Shown: positions 8,573 to 16,825 of the stretch, in pieces | How positions within the stretch are numbered: position 1 is the stretch's first letter | Layout: each line of letters begins with the position of its first letter | Origin: Streptomyces hilarionis | GTDB lineage: Bacteria; Actinomycetota; Actinomycetes; Streptomycetales; Streptomycetaceae | Direction of reading: 5' to 3' | Length of the DNA: 64,000 nt | Assembly (NCBI RefSeq): GCF_024539675.1 | Contig: NZ_JAHHIT010000056.1 | Coordinates: 1-64,000 of the forward strand | Notes under the pieces: model-generated | The model's database searches: none | What the model was told of the DNA's origin: nothing | The model's input: the letters and a program-made list of their open reading frames with translations, nothing else | Made by a program: the position numbers and the translations under genes

Positions 8573-8591
8573 TTTTGCAGTGTTCGCAAAA
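8573..8591. promoter_or_regulatory. Palindromic operator between XRE-cupin and MFS genes
   Basis: TTTTGC (8573-8578) and GCAAAA (8586-8591) are perfect inverted repeats around a 7-nt spacer. They lie in an AT-rich patch just upstream of the XRE-cupin start and within 70 bp of the MFS start. Position and symmetry suit autoregulation by the XRE protein. Confidence 0.5.
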
Positions 8592-8660
8592 TTCCTGGGC
8601 TGCGGCTGCCGTTCGGGCTGAGCCTTGCCGGGCACTGTTCCCGGACATCAGAGGTAGACC

Positions 8661-10082
8661 GTGACCGCGACCACACCCCCTGTTCAATCCATGCTGAGTG
8701 CGCGCAGACGCTGGACGGTACTGGCCGTCTGCTGCCTGAGCATGTTCCTGGTGGGCCTGGACACCACCATCGTCAACGTGGGCCTGCCGGTCATCGGGCG
8801 CGGTCTGGATGTCGACACGCGCGGTCTCGAATGGATCGTGGACGCCTACACCCTCGTCCTGGCCAGTCTCCTGATCTCCTCCGGCGCACTGGCGGATCGC
8901 TTCGGACGGCGCCGGGTGTTCCAGTGCGGGCTCGCCGCGTTCGGCGCGGCCTCTTTGGTCTGTGCGCTCGCCCCGTCGGCGGGCGTACTCATCGCGGCCC
9001 GCGCTCTGCAGGGCATCGGTGCCTCGATGCTCAGCCCCGTGGCGCTGGCGATCGTGGTGAACGCGATGCCTGACCCGAAGGAACGGGCGCAGGCGATCGG
9101 TATCTGGGCGTCAGTGTTCGGGCTGAGTATGGCCGCTGGTCCCATCACGGGCGGTGCGCTGCTCGCGGGGCTCGGCTGGCGGGCGCTGTTCTGGATCAAC
9201 GCACCGGTCATCGCGGCCGCTCTGCTGCTCAGTGCGAGGTTCGTGCCGGAGTCCCGGGCACCGCGGGCCCGGCGCCTCGACCTGCCCGGACAGGTCCTGC
9301 TGACCGTGGTTCTCGCGGTCGTGGTCGGCGTCCTGATCGAAGGGCCTCGCATCGGCTGGACATCGCCTTCGGCGCTGGCGGGATACGCAGGGGCTGTTGG
9401 GGCGACAGCCGGGTTCGTGTGGGTCGAGTCCCGCCGACGTGAGCCGCTGATAGATCCGCGGATCTTCAGGAGCCCGGTCTTCAGCGGTGCCGTCCTGGGC
9501 GCGGTGGCGGTCTTCGTCGCTCTGACCATGACACTGCTGCTGAACACCCTCTACCTGCAACACACCCGGGGATGGACGCCGCTGGCCGCCGGAGTGGCGA
9601 CCTTGCCCCTGGCCGTCGGAGCGACTGTCTGCGCGCCCTGGTCCGGCCGCATGGTCAGCCGCACGGGACCGCGGCTGCCTCTGCTCCTCGCCGGTGGATT
9701 CATCACAGCCGGCGGGCTCTGCCTGGTCCGGCTCACTCCACACACGAGCGTGCCGCTGCTGCTGGCCGCGTACTCGCTCATCGGCGTCGGGTTCGGCTTC
9801 GCCAACGCCCCGATCACCAACACCGCGGTCAATGGACTGCCACCCGCCCGTGCCGGTGTGGCCGGGGCGATCACCTCCACCGCACGGCAACTCGGCTCCG
9901 CCCTCGGCATCGCTCTCGCCGGCGGCCTGGTCACGGCCACCAGCCCGACGGGGCTCGCCCATGCGTCCCGCCCGGGCTGGGTCCTGGTCGCCACCTGTGG
10001 CGTGCTGGTCCTCCTCATCGCCCACGTATCACGGGCGAAAGAGGCCACCACGGGCCTGGCGGCCTCCCCGCAAGTGCGGTGA
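8661..10082 (+). CDS. MFS transporter, DHA2 (EmrB/QacA) drug:proton antiporter type
   Basis: A 473-residue membrane protein with about 14 predicted helices. DHA2 hallmarks include LDTTIVNVGLPVIG (motif D1) in helix 1, WIVDAYTLVLASLLI in helix 2, and GALADRFGRRR (motif A) in the 2-3 loop. The antiporter motif C region GLSMAAGPITGGALL is in helix 5. It exports a toxic compound in exchange for protons. The start is the GTG at 8661. Divergent from the XRE-cupin gene, with a palindrome between them, so it is probably induced when that regulator binds its ligand. The substrate is unknown. The C-terminus (KEATTGLAASPQVR) is a short cytoplasmic tail. Confidence 0.9.
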   Translation: MTATTPPVQSMLSARRRWTVLAVCCLSMFLVGLDTTIVNVGLPVIGRGLDVDTRGLEWIVDAYTLVLASLLISSGALADRFGRRRVFQCGLAAFGAASLVCALAPSAGVLIAARALQGIGASMLSPVALAIVVNAMPDPKERAQAIGIWASVFGLSMAAGPITGGALLAGLGWRALFWINAPVIAAALLLSARFVPESRAPRARRLDLPGQVLLTVVLAVVVGVLIEGPRIGWTSPSALAGYAGAVGATAGFVWVESRRREPLIDPRIFRSPVFSGAVLGAVAVFVALTMTLLLNTLYLQHTRGWTPLAAGVATLPLAVGATVCAPWSGRMVSRTGPRLPLLLAGGFITAGGLCLVRLTPHTSVPLLLAAYSLIGVGFGFANAPITNTAVNGLPPARAGVAGAITSTARQLGSALGIALAGGLVTATSPTGLAHASRPGWVLVATCGVLVLLIAHVSRAKEATTGLAASPQVR

Positions 10083-10381
10083 GCCGCGCGACTCACCGCA
10101 ACGCACCGTCGTCCGTCGAAGGGCGCCGCCGCGTCGAACGCTGCCAAACGCAGAAGGGGGCGACTTGACGACTACGGCGAAGAAGGCGCGCCCGCGAGGA
10201 AGCGCCGCTCGGCGTGGGGCGACCGCTGAACGACCTGGGGCCGGCCGCGTGGAGACGCGGGCCGACCCGGTGTCATTCGCATGGCGCGGATGCTGATGGC
10301 GACCAGTACCGCCCCGGCGAGTGACAGGGCGATACCGGTCGGCGAGGACCTGCGGCCGGGATTCCTGCGCAGGCCCGTTTG
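10083..10381. other. Intergenic stretch with a possible membrane-gene scrap
   Basis: No complete gene is visible. On the minus strand, about 10279-10372 reads TGIALSLAGAVLVAISIRAM, a membrane-helix-like stretch that may be the end of a lost transporter. It has no supporting context. Nothing else is recognised. Confidence 0.2.
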
Positions 10382-10705
10382 TCAGAGCCGGCCGCCGGCA
10401 GGGAGGCCCACTCCTCCCAGAACGGTGAGGTCCGTGCGGTGCGGTGGGGCCGACAGCAGGGCGAGGACGTCGGCGGGAGCCGGACCCTCGGCGAGTGGCG
10501 GAGCAGTGAGCGCGGCTTGCGCGCTGGCGTCGTCCTGCCAGACCTCGGTGACGTGCACCGTGTCCGGGTCTGCCCTGTCCTGGCTGATCAAGTAGATCTC
10601 GCAACCCGGGAAGCCGCCAAGCCTGTCCGCGACTCTCAGCAGGACGGCGGCGAGTTCGCCACCCCTGCCTGGGTGCGCGGTCATGGTCATCAGTCTGCCG
10701 ATCAT
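10382..10705 (-). CDS. ABM-domain protein (antibiotic-biosynthesis-monooxygenase/quinol-monooxygenase-like)
   Basis: A 107-residue protein with the ferredoxin-like ABM fold: MIGRLMTMTAHPGRGGELAA at the start, then GCEIYLISQDRADPDTVHVT and EVWQDDASAQAALTAP. Proteins of this family are small dimeric monooxygenases or quinone-handling enzymes that need no cofactor. The ATG at 10705 lies 2 nt after the stop of the upstream VOC gene (TGA-ac-ATG), so the two are translationally coupled. The pair is divergent from a WYL regulator and probably under its control. Substrate unknown. Confidence 0.8.
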   Translation of the reverse strand: MIGRLMTMTAHPGRGGELAAVLLRVADRLGGFPGCEIYLISQDRADPDTVHVTEVWQDDASAQAALTAPPLAEGPAPADVLALLSAPPHRTDLTVLGGVGLPAGGRL

Positions 10706-10707
10706 GT

Positions 10708-11094
10708 TCAGACCAGGGTGGTGATGCAGAACGGGTGGCCGGCGGGGTCCAGCAGGACCCTCCACCGATCGGGCTGGGGCTGGGTCGGGGGCTCGACAGC
10801 GCCCAGGGCCAGCAGATGAGCCTGCGCGGAGTCCAAGTCGTCGACGCCCAATTCGATATGGGCCCGCTTCTCCTGGGAGGGGTCCGGCCAGGTGGGACGC
10901 CGGTAGTCGGCCAACCGGTTGAACCCCAGTCCGGCCGAGCCCTCCTGGCCGAGCAGGACGAAGTCGTCCGTGGAGTAGACGACGGGCAGGCCGAGGGCAG
11001 TGCCATAGAAACGGGCCAGTACGGCGGGTTCCGGGCAGTCGAACGTGACGGCCGCATAGCGGATCGCGGGAGTGGAAGTGCTTCCAGTGCTCAT
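10708..11094 (-). CDS. VOC-family (glyoxalase/bleomycin-resistance-fold) protein
   Basis: A 128-residue single-domain VOC protein with two beta-alpha-beta-beta-beta modules: AAVTFDCPEPAVLARFYGTA, then HIELGVDDLDSAQAHLLALG and LLDPAGHPFCI. The His of AHIELG and the C-terminal region mark the usual ligand site. The YGTALGLPVVY block is typical of small actinobacterial VOC proteins of unknown substrate. First gene of a two-gene operon with the ABM protein. Its promoter region carries a 9-bp-arm palindrome shared with the divergent WYL regulator. Confidence 0.82.
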   Translation of the reverse strand: MSTGSTSTPAIRYAAVTFDCPEPAVLARFYGTALGLPVVYSTDDFVLLGQEGSAGLGFNRLADYRRPTWPDPSQEKRAHIELGVDDLDSAQAHLLALGAVEPPTQPQPDRWRVLLDPAGHPFCITTLV

Positions 11095-11113
11095 GGGAAA
11101 GACGCTATGACGG

Positions 11114-11138
11114 GACCAGGACAGATTCGGTCCTGGTC
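11114..11138. promoter_or_regulatory. Perfect palindromic operator, WYL regulator / VOC promoter
   Basis: GACCAGGAC (11114-11122) and GTCCTGGTC (11130-11138) are perfect 9-bp inverted repeats with a 7-nt spacer, midway between the divergent VOC and WYL-regulator genes. If the regulator began at the upstream ATG (11107) this operator would lie inside its coding region, which supports the GTG start at 11158. Confidence 0.6.
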
Positions 11139-11157
11139 ATGCGAGACACTTCACGAT

Positions 11158-12123
11158 GTGATCAGCACATCCGCCCGCCTGCTGCGACTGGTCTCGCTGC
11201 TGTCCGCACGCCCGTCGTGGACCTGCGGCGAGCTCGCCGAGCGGATGGAGGTCACCGCGCGCACGGTGCGGCGGGACATCGTCAGACTCCGGGAACTCGG
11301 CTATGGAATCGAATCCGACCCCGGGCCGTGGGGCGGCTACCGCCTCGGCGGCGGCACCCGGATACCTCCACTCGTCCTCGACGACGAAGAGGCCCTCGCC
11401 GTGGCTGTCGGGCTGCGGGAGGCAGCGCTCAGCGGCGTCATGGGCAGCGACCAGGCCGCGCTGTCGGCCCTGCTGAAATTGCGCCAAGTCCTGCCGCCGC
11501 CGATCGCGGACCGACTGGGCGACATGGATGCAGCATTCGTGCACACACCCCGCCCCGACGAACCGCAGATCGCCCCCGGCACGCTGCTGGACCTGGCGAC
11601 CGCCTGCCGCCGGGGCGAGCGCGCCCGTCTGTCCTACCGCGACCGGGAAGGCAGGGCCACGGTCCGGGACGTCGATCCATACCGCCTGGTGCACACGGGA
11701 CGCCGCTGGTACTTCGTCGCCCGGGACGTGAAGCGGGGCGAGTGGCGGACGTTCCGGGCCGACAGGGTCGGGCACATACGGCCGACCGGGCAGGCGGTGG
11801 AACTCGTCGACTCGCCCGACCCGGCGCTACTGGTCTCCCGCTCCATCGCGAGCGGCTCTTACCCGCTCTACGTGACGATCCGCCTCCCGCTGCCCATGAA
11901 CCAGGCCCTGAGGCTGATCCCGGCGACGGTCGGCAGCCACCGCCAAGACGGCCCCGACGCCACGATCGTCGACATCGGCGGTCCCCACGCGGACGGGCTC
12001 GCCAAGTACCTCCTCACACTGGGCACACCACTCCGGGTCCTGGCGCCGGACGATGTGCGGGAGGCACTGGTGCGTCGTGCCCGAGAACTGTTCGAGGACA
12101 ACGTGAGCAGTGAGCTCCCATAA
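11158..12123 (+). CDS. YafY-type transcriptional regulator (HTH_11 plus WYL domain)
   Basis: A 321-residue regulator. The N-terminal winged helix (ARLLRLVSLLSARPSWTCGE, then LAERMEVTARTVRRDIVRLR) occupies about residues 5-60. A WYL ligand-sensing domain follows at about 140-220 (ARLSYRDREGRATVRDVDPY, RRWYFVARDVKRGEWRTFRA). The C-terminal WCX extension follows at about 240-315. The GTG at 11158 gives the typical start ISTSARLLRL, and an ATG at 11107 would add 17 residues and swallow the operator. Its genomic partner is the divergent VOC/ABM operon. WYL regulators of this type often repress small catabolic or detoxification operons. The ligand is unknown. Confidence 0.88.
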   Translation: MISTSARLLRLVSLLSARPSWTCGELAERMEVTARTVRRDIVRLRELGYGIESDPGPWGGYRLGGGTRIPPLVLDDEEALAVAVGLREAALSGVMGSDQAALSALLKLRQVLPPPIADRLGDMDAAFVHTPRPDEPQIAPGTLLDLATACRRGERARLSYRDREGRATVRDVDPYRLVHTGRRWYFVARDVKRGEWRTFRADRVGHIRPTGQAVELVDSPDPALLVSRSIASGSYPLYVTIRLPLPMNQALRLIPATVGSHRQDGPDATIVDIGGPHADGLAKYLLTLGTPLRVLAPDDVREALVRRARELFEDNVSSELP

Positions 12124-12428
12124 AGGCACGTTGGGCCGTCACGAGTCCAGATCGTGGTACATGACATGCAAGCCGACCGGACCCAGCCCGCGCGTATTCG
12201 TGCATCTACCGAGAAGAAGCCGCGACAAGATCGACCCGTCCAGTTCTGCGGAGCCGTCCGGCCCCAGGTTCGACGCGCCACCCCGCAAGCTTGCCGATCC
12301 GCCACTCTGACATCCCGGTGAGGACAGCCGCGCCAAGGGCTGTCCCGTAAACGCTGGCTGGGTTATGCCCAGGTGAGCGCGCGGATACCCGCGAGCCTCC
12401 GGCAAGGCCGGTGTGGCAGCCTGCTGAC
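12124..12428. other. Intergenic stretch, possible IS terminal scrap
   Basis: No gene is supported. The string GGGCTGTCCCGTAA at 12337-12350 is reminiscent of terminal repeats of streptomycete IS5-type elements. An IS5 transposase remnant lies 430 bp further right, so this may be an old element end. That is inference only. Confidence 0.25.
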
Positions 12429-12773
12429 ATGCCATGGGAGCTGCGAGAACATGCAGGTCGTCACTACGCCGTCCTGTTCCACTACGCATTGCCTGACGAT
12501 GCCTGGGCCGTGGAGCTGAGCGAGGCTGTGCCTGCGCCGGTCACGGGTACCGAGAACTCCGACGCCGCGGTGACCCACTTGCCCGGCGCTGCCTTCCTGG
12601 TAGCGCTTGTTCCGGACGAGGACCCGGGTCTGCAACCGACAGTTCGCGTCTACAGCCCGGACGAGCGTGTTGTCCCCTACGAGGTCATGCGCTGGTTCAT
12701 GGAGCAGGTGGCCGACCAGGTGGAACGCTGCCGCATCGCGTTCGAGCAGGGGGAACCTGAAGTAGAGGAATGA
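12429..12773 (+). CDS. Hypothetical protein, 114 residues, acidic
   Basis: I do not recognise this protein. It starts MPWELREHAGRHYAVLFHYA and is acidic overall, with a C-terminal helix (MRWFMEQVADQVERCRIAFE) and an EVEE tail. No signal peptide or membrane segment is present. A GTG six codons upstream (12411) is an alternative start, and neither has a strong ribosome site. Codon use is streptomycete-like. It stands alone between possible IS debris on both sides, so it may be a cargo or orphan gene. Confidence 0.5.
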   Translation: MPWELREHAGRHYAVLFHYALPDDAWAVELSEAVPAPVTGTENSDAAVTHLPGAAFLVALVPDEDPGLQPTVRVYSPDERVVPYEVMRWFMEQVADQVERCRIAFEQGEPEVEE

Positions 12774-12780
12774 TCACGCG

Positions 12781-13010
12781 GTGACTGCTGTGGTCACAGC
12801 GTCGGAGCCTTGCTGGACAGCCCCGTTCTCCGGGCTGAGCCCGCGTGCTTTCGGGAAGCTGGTGACGGTGCTGCGTCGCGCAGATGCGGACGGAATCCGT
12901 AGGGGCCGGCCGTGGAGCCTTCCGCTCCGCTCGCCGGGAACCGCAACGACTGCAAGGCATGGGCGGAGTCCGGCGCCGAGGCCGCCGTCGAGGACGGCGC
13001 GCGCGACGAT
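12781..13010 (+). pseudogene. IS5-family transposase, internally deleted remnant
   Basis: Starting at 12781 the plus strand encodes the N-terminal helix-turn-helix block FSGLSPRAFGKLVTVLRRAD followed by RRGRPWSLPL. This then jumps, in another frame, to GNRNDCKAWAESGAEAAVED, which is the region around the middle of the DDE domain. More than 100 codons that normally separate these blocks are missing. The remnant ends about 180 bp before the flavin amine oxidase at the left edge of the antibiotic cluster, so it marks the cluster boundary. Confidence 0.7.
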
Positions 13011-13194
13011 GACGCCGGCCGGGCGGCGCCGCCCGGCCGGACTCCCGCGAAGGCGGGCCGGCCGGAACATGGCCGCGGTGGCAGGTGGTAGACGAGCAGA
13101 GAGCGGCGCAGACGCGGGTGTGCGGCCACCGGGCCGCTGAACCACCGCACCACGCAAGCCGTCGAGCCACCGAACCACGGAAACGGAGTACTCC

Positions 13195-14643
13195 ATGCGG
13201 GAAGCCACTCAGACCGAGGTACGACGTGCCTTCGACAGCGGACTGCCGGGGCTGCGGCCCCCGCGATCCGTCATCGTCGTCGGAGCCGGACTCGCCGGAC
13301 TGGCCGTCGCCCACGAACTCGCCGCCAGGGACTGCGAGGTGACCGTCCTGGAGGCGTCCGACCGGCCCGGCGGGCGCGCGTACACCTTAAGGGAGCCGTT
13401 CGCCGACGGCCTGCACGCCGAGGCCGGCGCGATGACGCTCACCCCGCACTGCCACTACGCCATGCACTACCTGCGTGAACTCGGCGTCGAGACGGAGACG
13501 GCCGACCTCTTCGACACCACGTTCTCCTACTTCGCGCGCGGCCGTTTCTTCACCCCCGACCCGGAGTCGGTCGCCGAGGCCGGGCTCGACCTGCACCCGC
13601 ACGAGAAGGATCTCGGTGTCGGCGGGATGATCGAGCGGTACGTCTCGGCGGTCGCCGACAGCCTCCAGCCCGACCTGAACGCCCCCGACTGGGCGCTCAC
13701 CCAGCGCCTCGCCCCCTACGACCACCTGTCCGTGCACGAGGTCCTCACCGAACGGGGCGCCTCCCAGGCGGCCATCGACCTCATGGAACCCCTGTTCCTG
13801 GAGATGCGCGGCGGCGACCTGAAGACGGCGTCCGCGCTGTCCTGGCTGCGCCACGAGGCGAGCCCGCACTCGCTCGGCAACGCCGATCCCCGCTGGGCGA
13901 AGGTCAAGCACGGCACCGACCGCTTCCCGCAGGCGTTCGCCGAGCGTCTCAAGAGCCGTATCCACTACCGCCGTCCGGTGGTCCGCGTCGAACAGGACGC
14001 GGAGCGGGCCCGGGTCACCGTCCTCGCCCACGGTCGCATGCAGACCCTGGAGGCGGAACGCGTCGTCGTCACCGTCCCGTTCAGCGCGATCCGGCACATC
14101 GACTTCACCGAGGCGGGCCTGACCGACGCCAAGCACGATGTGATGCGCCGGGTGAAGTACTCGTCCGTCGTCCGCGTCTACCTCCAGATGCGCCGGCAGT
14201 TCTGGCCGCAGCGCAACGCCAGCTTCTCCACCGACCTGCCCATCCGGTGGATACGCGACGCCACTCCCCGACTCCCGGGCCCGCGCAAGATCCTGGAGTG
14301 TCTGATGACGGGGTGGCGGGCGCGGGCGGTGTCGGTCATGACCGAGGAGGAGCGCCTGGACTTCGTGCTCGACGAGGTCGAACGGATGCTCCCGGGCGCC
14401 CGCGAGCACTACGAGACCAGCACGTCCGTCTGCTGGGACCAACGCCCGTACGCGGAAGGGGCGTACATCCTTCCCGAGCGCGGGCACAGCGCCCTGATGC
14501 CGGTGATCCGCAGGCCCGAGGGGCGGATCCACTTCGCCGGTGACCACGCCGGGTTCGAGCCCAACGGAGGCTCGATGACCTTCGCCCTGGAGTCCGCGGC
14601 CCGCACCCTCGTGGAGCTCGGCGCGGCGGCCGACGCGTCCTGA
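13195..14643 (+). CDS. Flavin amine oxidase (L-amino-acid/monoamine oxidase type)
   Basis: A 482-residue FAD enzyme. The dinucleotide-binding motif VVGAGLAGLAVAHELAARD lies at about residues 28-46, then the second FAD block EASDRPGGRAYTLR. The C-terminal FAD site is GRIHFAGDHAGFEPNGGSM near 444-462. It would oxidise an amine or amino acid with O2, releasing imine and H2O2. A GGAG ribosome site precedes the ATG. It is convergent with tomP (56 bp between stops) and sits at the edge of the pyrrolobenzodiazepine cluster. It is not one of the A-P genes of the tomaymycin set as I know it, so its role there is open. It could supply or remove an amine-containing intermediate, or be an unrelated neighbour. 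Confidence 0.85.
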   Translation: MREATQTEVRRAFDSGLPGLRPPRSVIVVGAGLAGLAVAHELAARDCEVTVLEASDRPGGRAYTLREPFADGLHAEAGAMTLTPHCHYAMHYLRELGVETETADLFDTTFSYFARGRFFTPDPESVAEAGLDLHPHEKDLGVGGMIERYVSAVADSLQPDLNAPDWALTQRLAPYDHLSVHEVLTERGASQAAIDLMEPLFLEMRGGDLKTASALSWLRHEASPHSLGNADPRWAKVKHGTDRFPQAFAERLKSRIHYRRPVVRVEQDAERARVTVLAHGRMQTLEAERVVVTVPFSAIRHIDFTEAGLTDAKHDVMRRVKYSSVVRVYLQMRRQFWPQRNASFSTDLPIRWIRDATPRLPGPRKILECLMTGWRARAVSVMTEEERLDFVLDEVERMLPGAREHYETSTSVCWDQRPYAEGAYILPERGHSALMPVIRRPEGRIHFAGDHAGFEPNGGSMTFALESAARTLVELGAAADAS

Positions 14644-14699
14644 ACCCCGCCGACGGGGGCCGGGGGACGACGGCACCGGACGACGACGGGCCGGGGGAG

Positions 14700-16655
14700 T
14701 CAGCCGAGGAGTCGGCGCAGTACCCCGGCCCCGTCGGTCGTCAGCACCGACTCCGGGCGGAACTGCACGCCCCGCACGGCCTGTTCGCCGAGCGCGACCA
14801 CCTCGTGCCCGTCCGGACCGGACACGATCGCGTGGGCGTTGCGGAACGCGGCGGTGACCGGCCTGCCGAAGACCTCGACCTCCCGCGCCAGTCCTGTGCC
14901 GCCGCTCCTGGGCACGACCCGGGCCTCCGGCAGGGCGGCCAGCGCCAGCAACTGGAAGCCGAGGCCCACCCCGGCCACCGGGGGCCCGCCGGGCGGCCGT
15001 TCCCGTACCAGGGACGCGGCCGTCCGGCGCAGCGACGCCATCCGTACGCACCGGGGGTCGTCCGGGCGGCCCGGCCCGGACGCCAGCAGCACGGGCCCCG
15101 CGTGTCGGACCAGGGTGTCGGCGGCGCCGGGGGCGTCGTACCGGACCACCACGGCGGGACCCTGCACGGCGGTGACCAGGTGCAACAGGGCCGCCAGTTC
15201 GGCGACCGGGTCGCCGCCCGGGTCCAGCACCAGCACCGGGGCTGCGCCCACTGGCGGGGCGGCGGTGCCCTCCGTCCAGAACGACGACAGCGCCGCGTGG
15301 CGCCGGTCCAGCGCGTCCCGTACGGCCGCGTCGAAGACCGGCACGCCACAGGCGCGGGGCGCGGACGCGGGCTCCTGCGCGGCGGCGGGCGGTGGCGCGG
15401 CGGCGGGCGGCTGCGCGGTGAGGGCGGTCAGCACGGTCCGCGCCTTGGTGCGGGTCTCGGCCGACTCCGCCTCCGGCGAGGACCGGCCGCCCACGGTCGC
15501 CCCCACCGACAGCCGCGCTTCACCCCGGTGGTCCACGACCAGGGTCCGGATCACCGCCGCCGAGTCCAGTTCCTCCGCCCCCGCGGCGTCGCGGCCGATC
15601 AGCGCGAGGGCGCCGCCGTAGTAGCCGCGCCCCGTCGTCTCGTGGCGGTGGATCGCCCGGCAGGCGTCGGCGTACGGGCTGCCCACGACCGTCGACGCGA
15701 ACAGGGCGCGTGCGAGGGTCTCCCGGGCCCCGGCTGCCGCGGGTCCGCTGATGCGGCACTGCGTGTGCAGCAGATGCGCCATCCGGCGCAGGAACGGCCC
15801 CTCCACCCGCACGCCCGGCCCCGACAGCCCGCACAGCAACGCCAGTTCGGCGTCCACCGTGGTCGCCAGTTCCTCCGACTCCTTGCGGTCGGCGAGGAAG
15901 GCGAGCAAATCTCCGGCGTCCGGTCCCTGCGGCGGGAGCCGGTATGTGCCGCACAGCGGGTTCATCACCACCCGGCCGCCCTCGACGCCCACGTGCCCCT
16001 GCGGCGTGGCCCCCACCAGGGTGAGCGGCCGCGCGCCCCCGGTGTGCACGACGAAGGTCCAGTACGCGCCCGACTCGGCGGTCAGCAACCGCCGGAACAG
16101 GTCCACCGCCACCGCGGGCCGGAAGTCCGGCAGCCGCGCGGTCCAGTCGCGGCGCAGCAGGACGTTCAGCCCGCCGCGGGCCGCGTCTGAGGCGACGAAC
16201 CCTCGCACCAGGTCCTCGTACTGGGTGTCGGTCGTCGTGAACCCCGCGTCCCGCCACTCCAGCGGCCCCGCGCCGGGAAGGCGAGGGTCGGTGAACGCGT
16301 CCGCCGGCAGGACGTGGTGCTCGCGCACCCGCAGGACCCGCACCGGCGTGCCGTCGTCATGGCAGGGCAGGCCGTGTGCGGCCAGGTGCCGGAAGGGCAG
16401 CAGGGCCAGGAGGCCCGGCCCCGGCGCGGCACCGGGCGGACCGGCCCAGTCCAGCGACCCGACGGTCTCCGCGCCATCCACGGACCCCGAAGACCCCCAA
16501 GGCCCTGACGACTTCCCGGTGTCCACATCCCCGAACAGCAGCTCCACCGGTGCTGGTCCGGGCGCGCCGGGCCGTTGTCTGCGCAGCAGCGCGAAGGGCG
16601 GCACGTCCGCCCCGTACAGCCGCTCCAGCACCTTGGCGTCCGTCGTCGGCCTCAT
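14700..16655 (-). CDS. tomP: Anthranilate-synthase-like protein with degenerate glutaminase domain (TomP type)
   Basis: A 651-residue protein of PhzE/TrpEG architecture. Residues about 1-420 are the chorismate-utilising domain (ESGAYWTFVVHTGG, GTYRLPPQGPD, VGSPYADACRAIHRHETTGR, GYYGGALALIG). About 440-470 is an Ala/Pro-rich linker, and about 470-651 is a class-I glutamine amidotransferase fold. The glutaminase site is destroyed: the nucleophile motif G-C-L-G-x-Q reads GVGLGFQ (Gly564 for Cys), and the His of FHPES reads FRPES (Arg633). It therefore cannot produce ammonia from glutamine, whereas TomD can. It may use free ammonia, pair with TomD, or have another role. It is divergent from tomO, with a shared cluster operator between them, and lies last in the tom order. 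Confidence 0.88.
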   Translation of the reverse strand: MRPTTDAKVLERLYGADVPPFALLRRQRPGAPGPAPVELLFGDVDTGKSSGPWGSSGSVDGAETVGSLDWAGPPGAAPGPGLLALLPFRHLAAHGLPCHDDGTPVRVLRVREHHVLPADAFTDPRLPGAGPLEWRDAGFTTTDTQYEDLVRGFVASDAARGGLNVLLRRDWTARLPDFRPAVAVDLFRRLLTAESGAYWTFVVHTGGARPLTLVGATPQGHVGVEGGRVVMNPLCGTYRLPPQGPDAGDLLAFLADRKESEELATTVDAELALLCGLSGPGVRVEGPFLRRMAHLLHTQCRISGPAAAGARETLARALFASTVVGSPYADACRAIHRHETTGRGYYGGALALIGRDAAGAEELDSAAVIRTLVVDHRGEARLSVGATVGGRSSPEAESAETRTKARTVLTALTAQPPAAAPPPAAAQEPASAPRACGVPVFDAAVRDALDRRHAALSSFWTEGTAAPPVGAAPVLVLDPGGDPVAELAALLHLVTAVQGPAVVVRYDAPGAADTLVRHAGPVLLASGPGRPDDPRCVRMASLRRTAASLVRERPPGGPPVAGVGLGFQLLALAALPEARVVPRSGGTGLAREVEVFGRPVTAAFRNAHAIVSGPDGHEVVALGEQAVRGVQFRPESVLTTDGAGVLRRLLG

Positions 16656-16707
16656 CGGCCGCGCCCCCTCCCGATCGGCCGCGCGGCGGCGGACCGCCCG
16701 AGGCGAT

Positions 16708-16727
16708 TGGTTTCCCTGCGGACAATA
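16708..16727. promoter_or_regulatory. Cluster operator site 1 (tomP/tomO intergenic)
   Basis: TGGTTTCC (16708-16715), spacer CTGC, then GGACAATA (16720-16727). The left arm is identical to sites 2 and 3 at tomM and tomA, while the right arm is diverged. It sits between the divergent tomP and tomO starts, inside an AT-richer patch. This is the weakest of the four copies. Confidence 0.5.
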
Positions 16728-16825
16728 CTTTCGCTCTCACGGGCAATACGTAGTCCGTTGGAGGGGCCACTTGCCGTCCCCCGCGCGCGCCACCCCGTCA
16801 CTCGACCGAGTCCCCGTGAGGTGTC

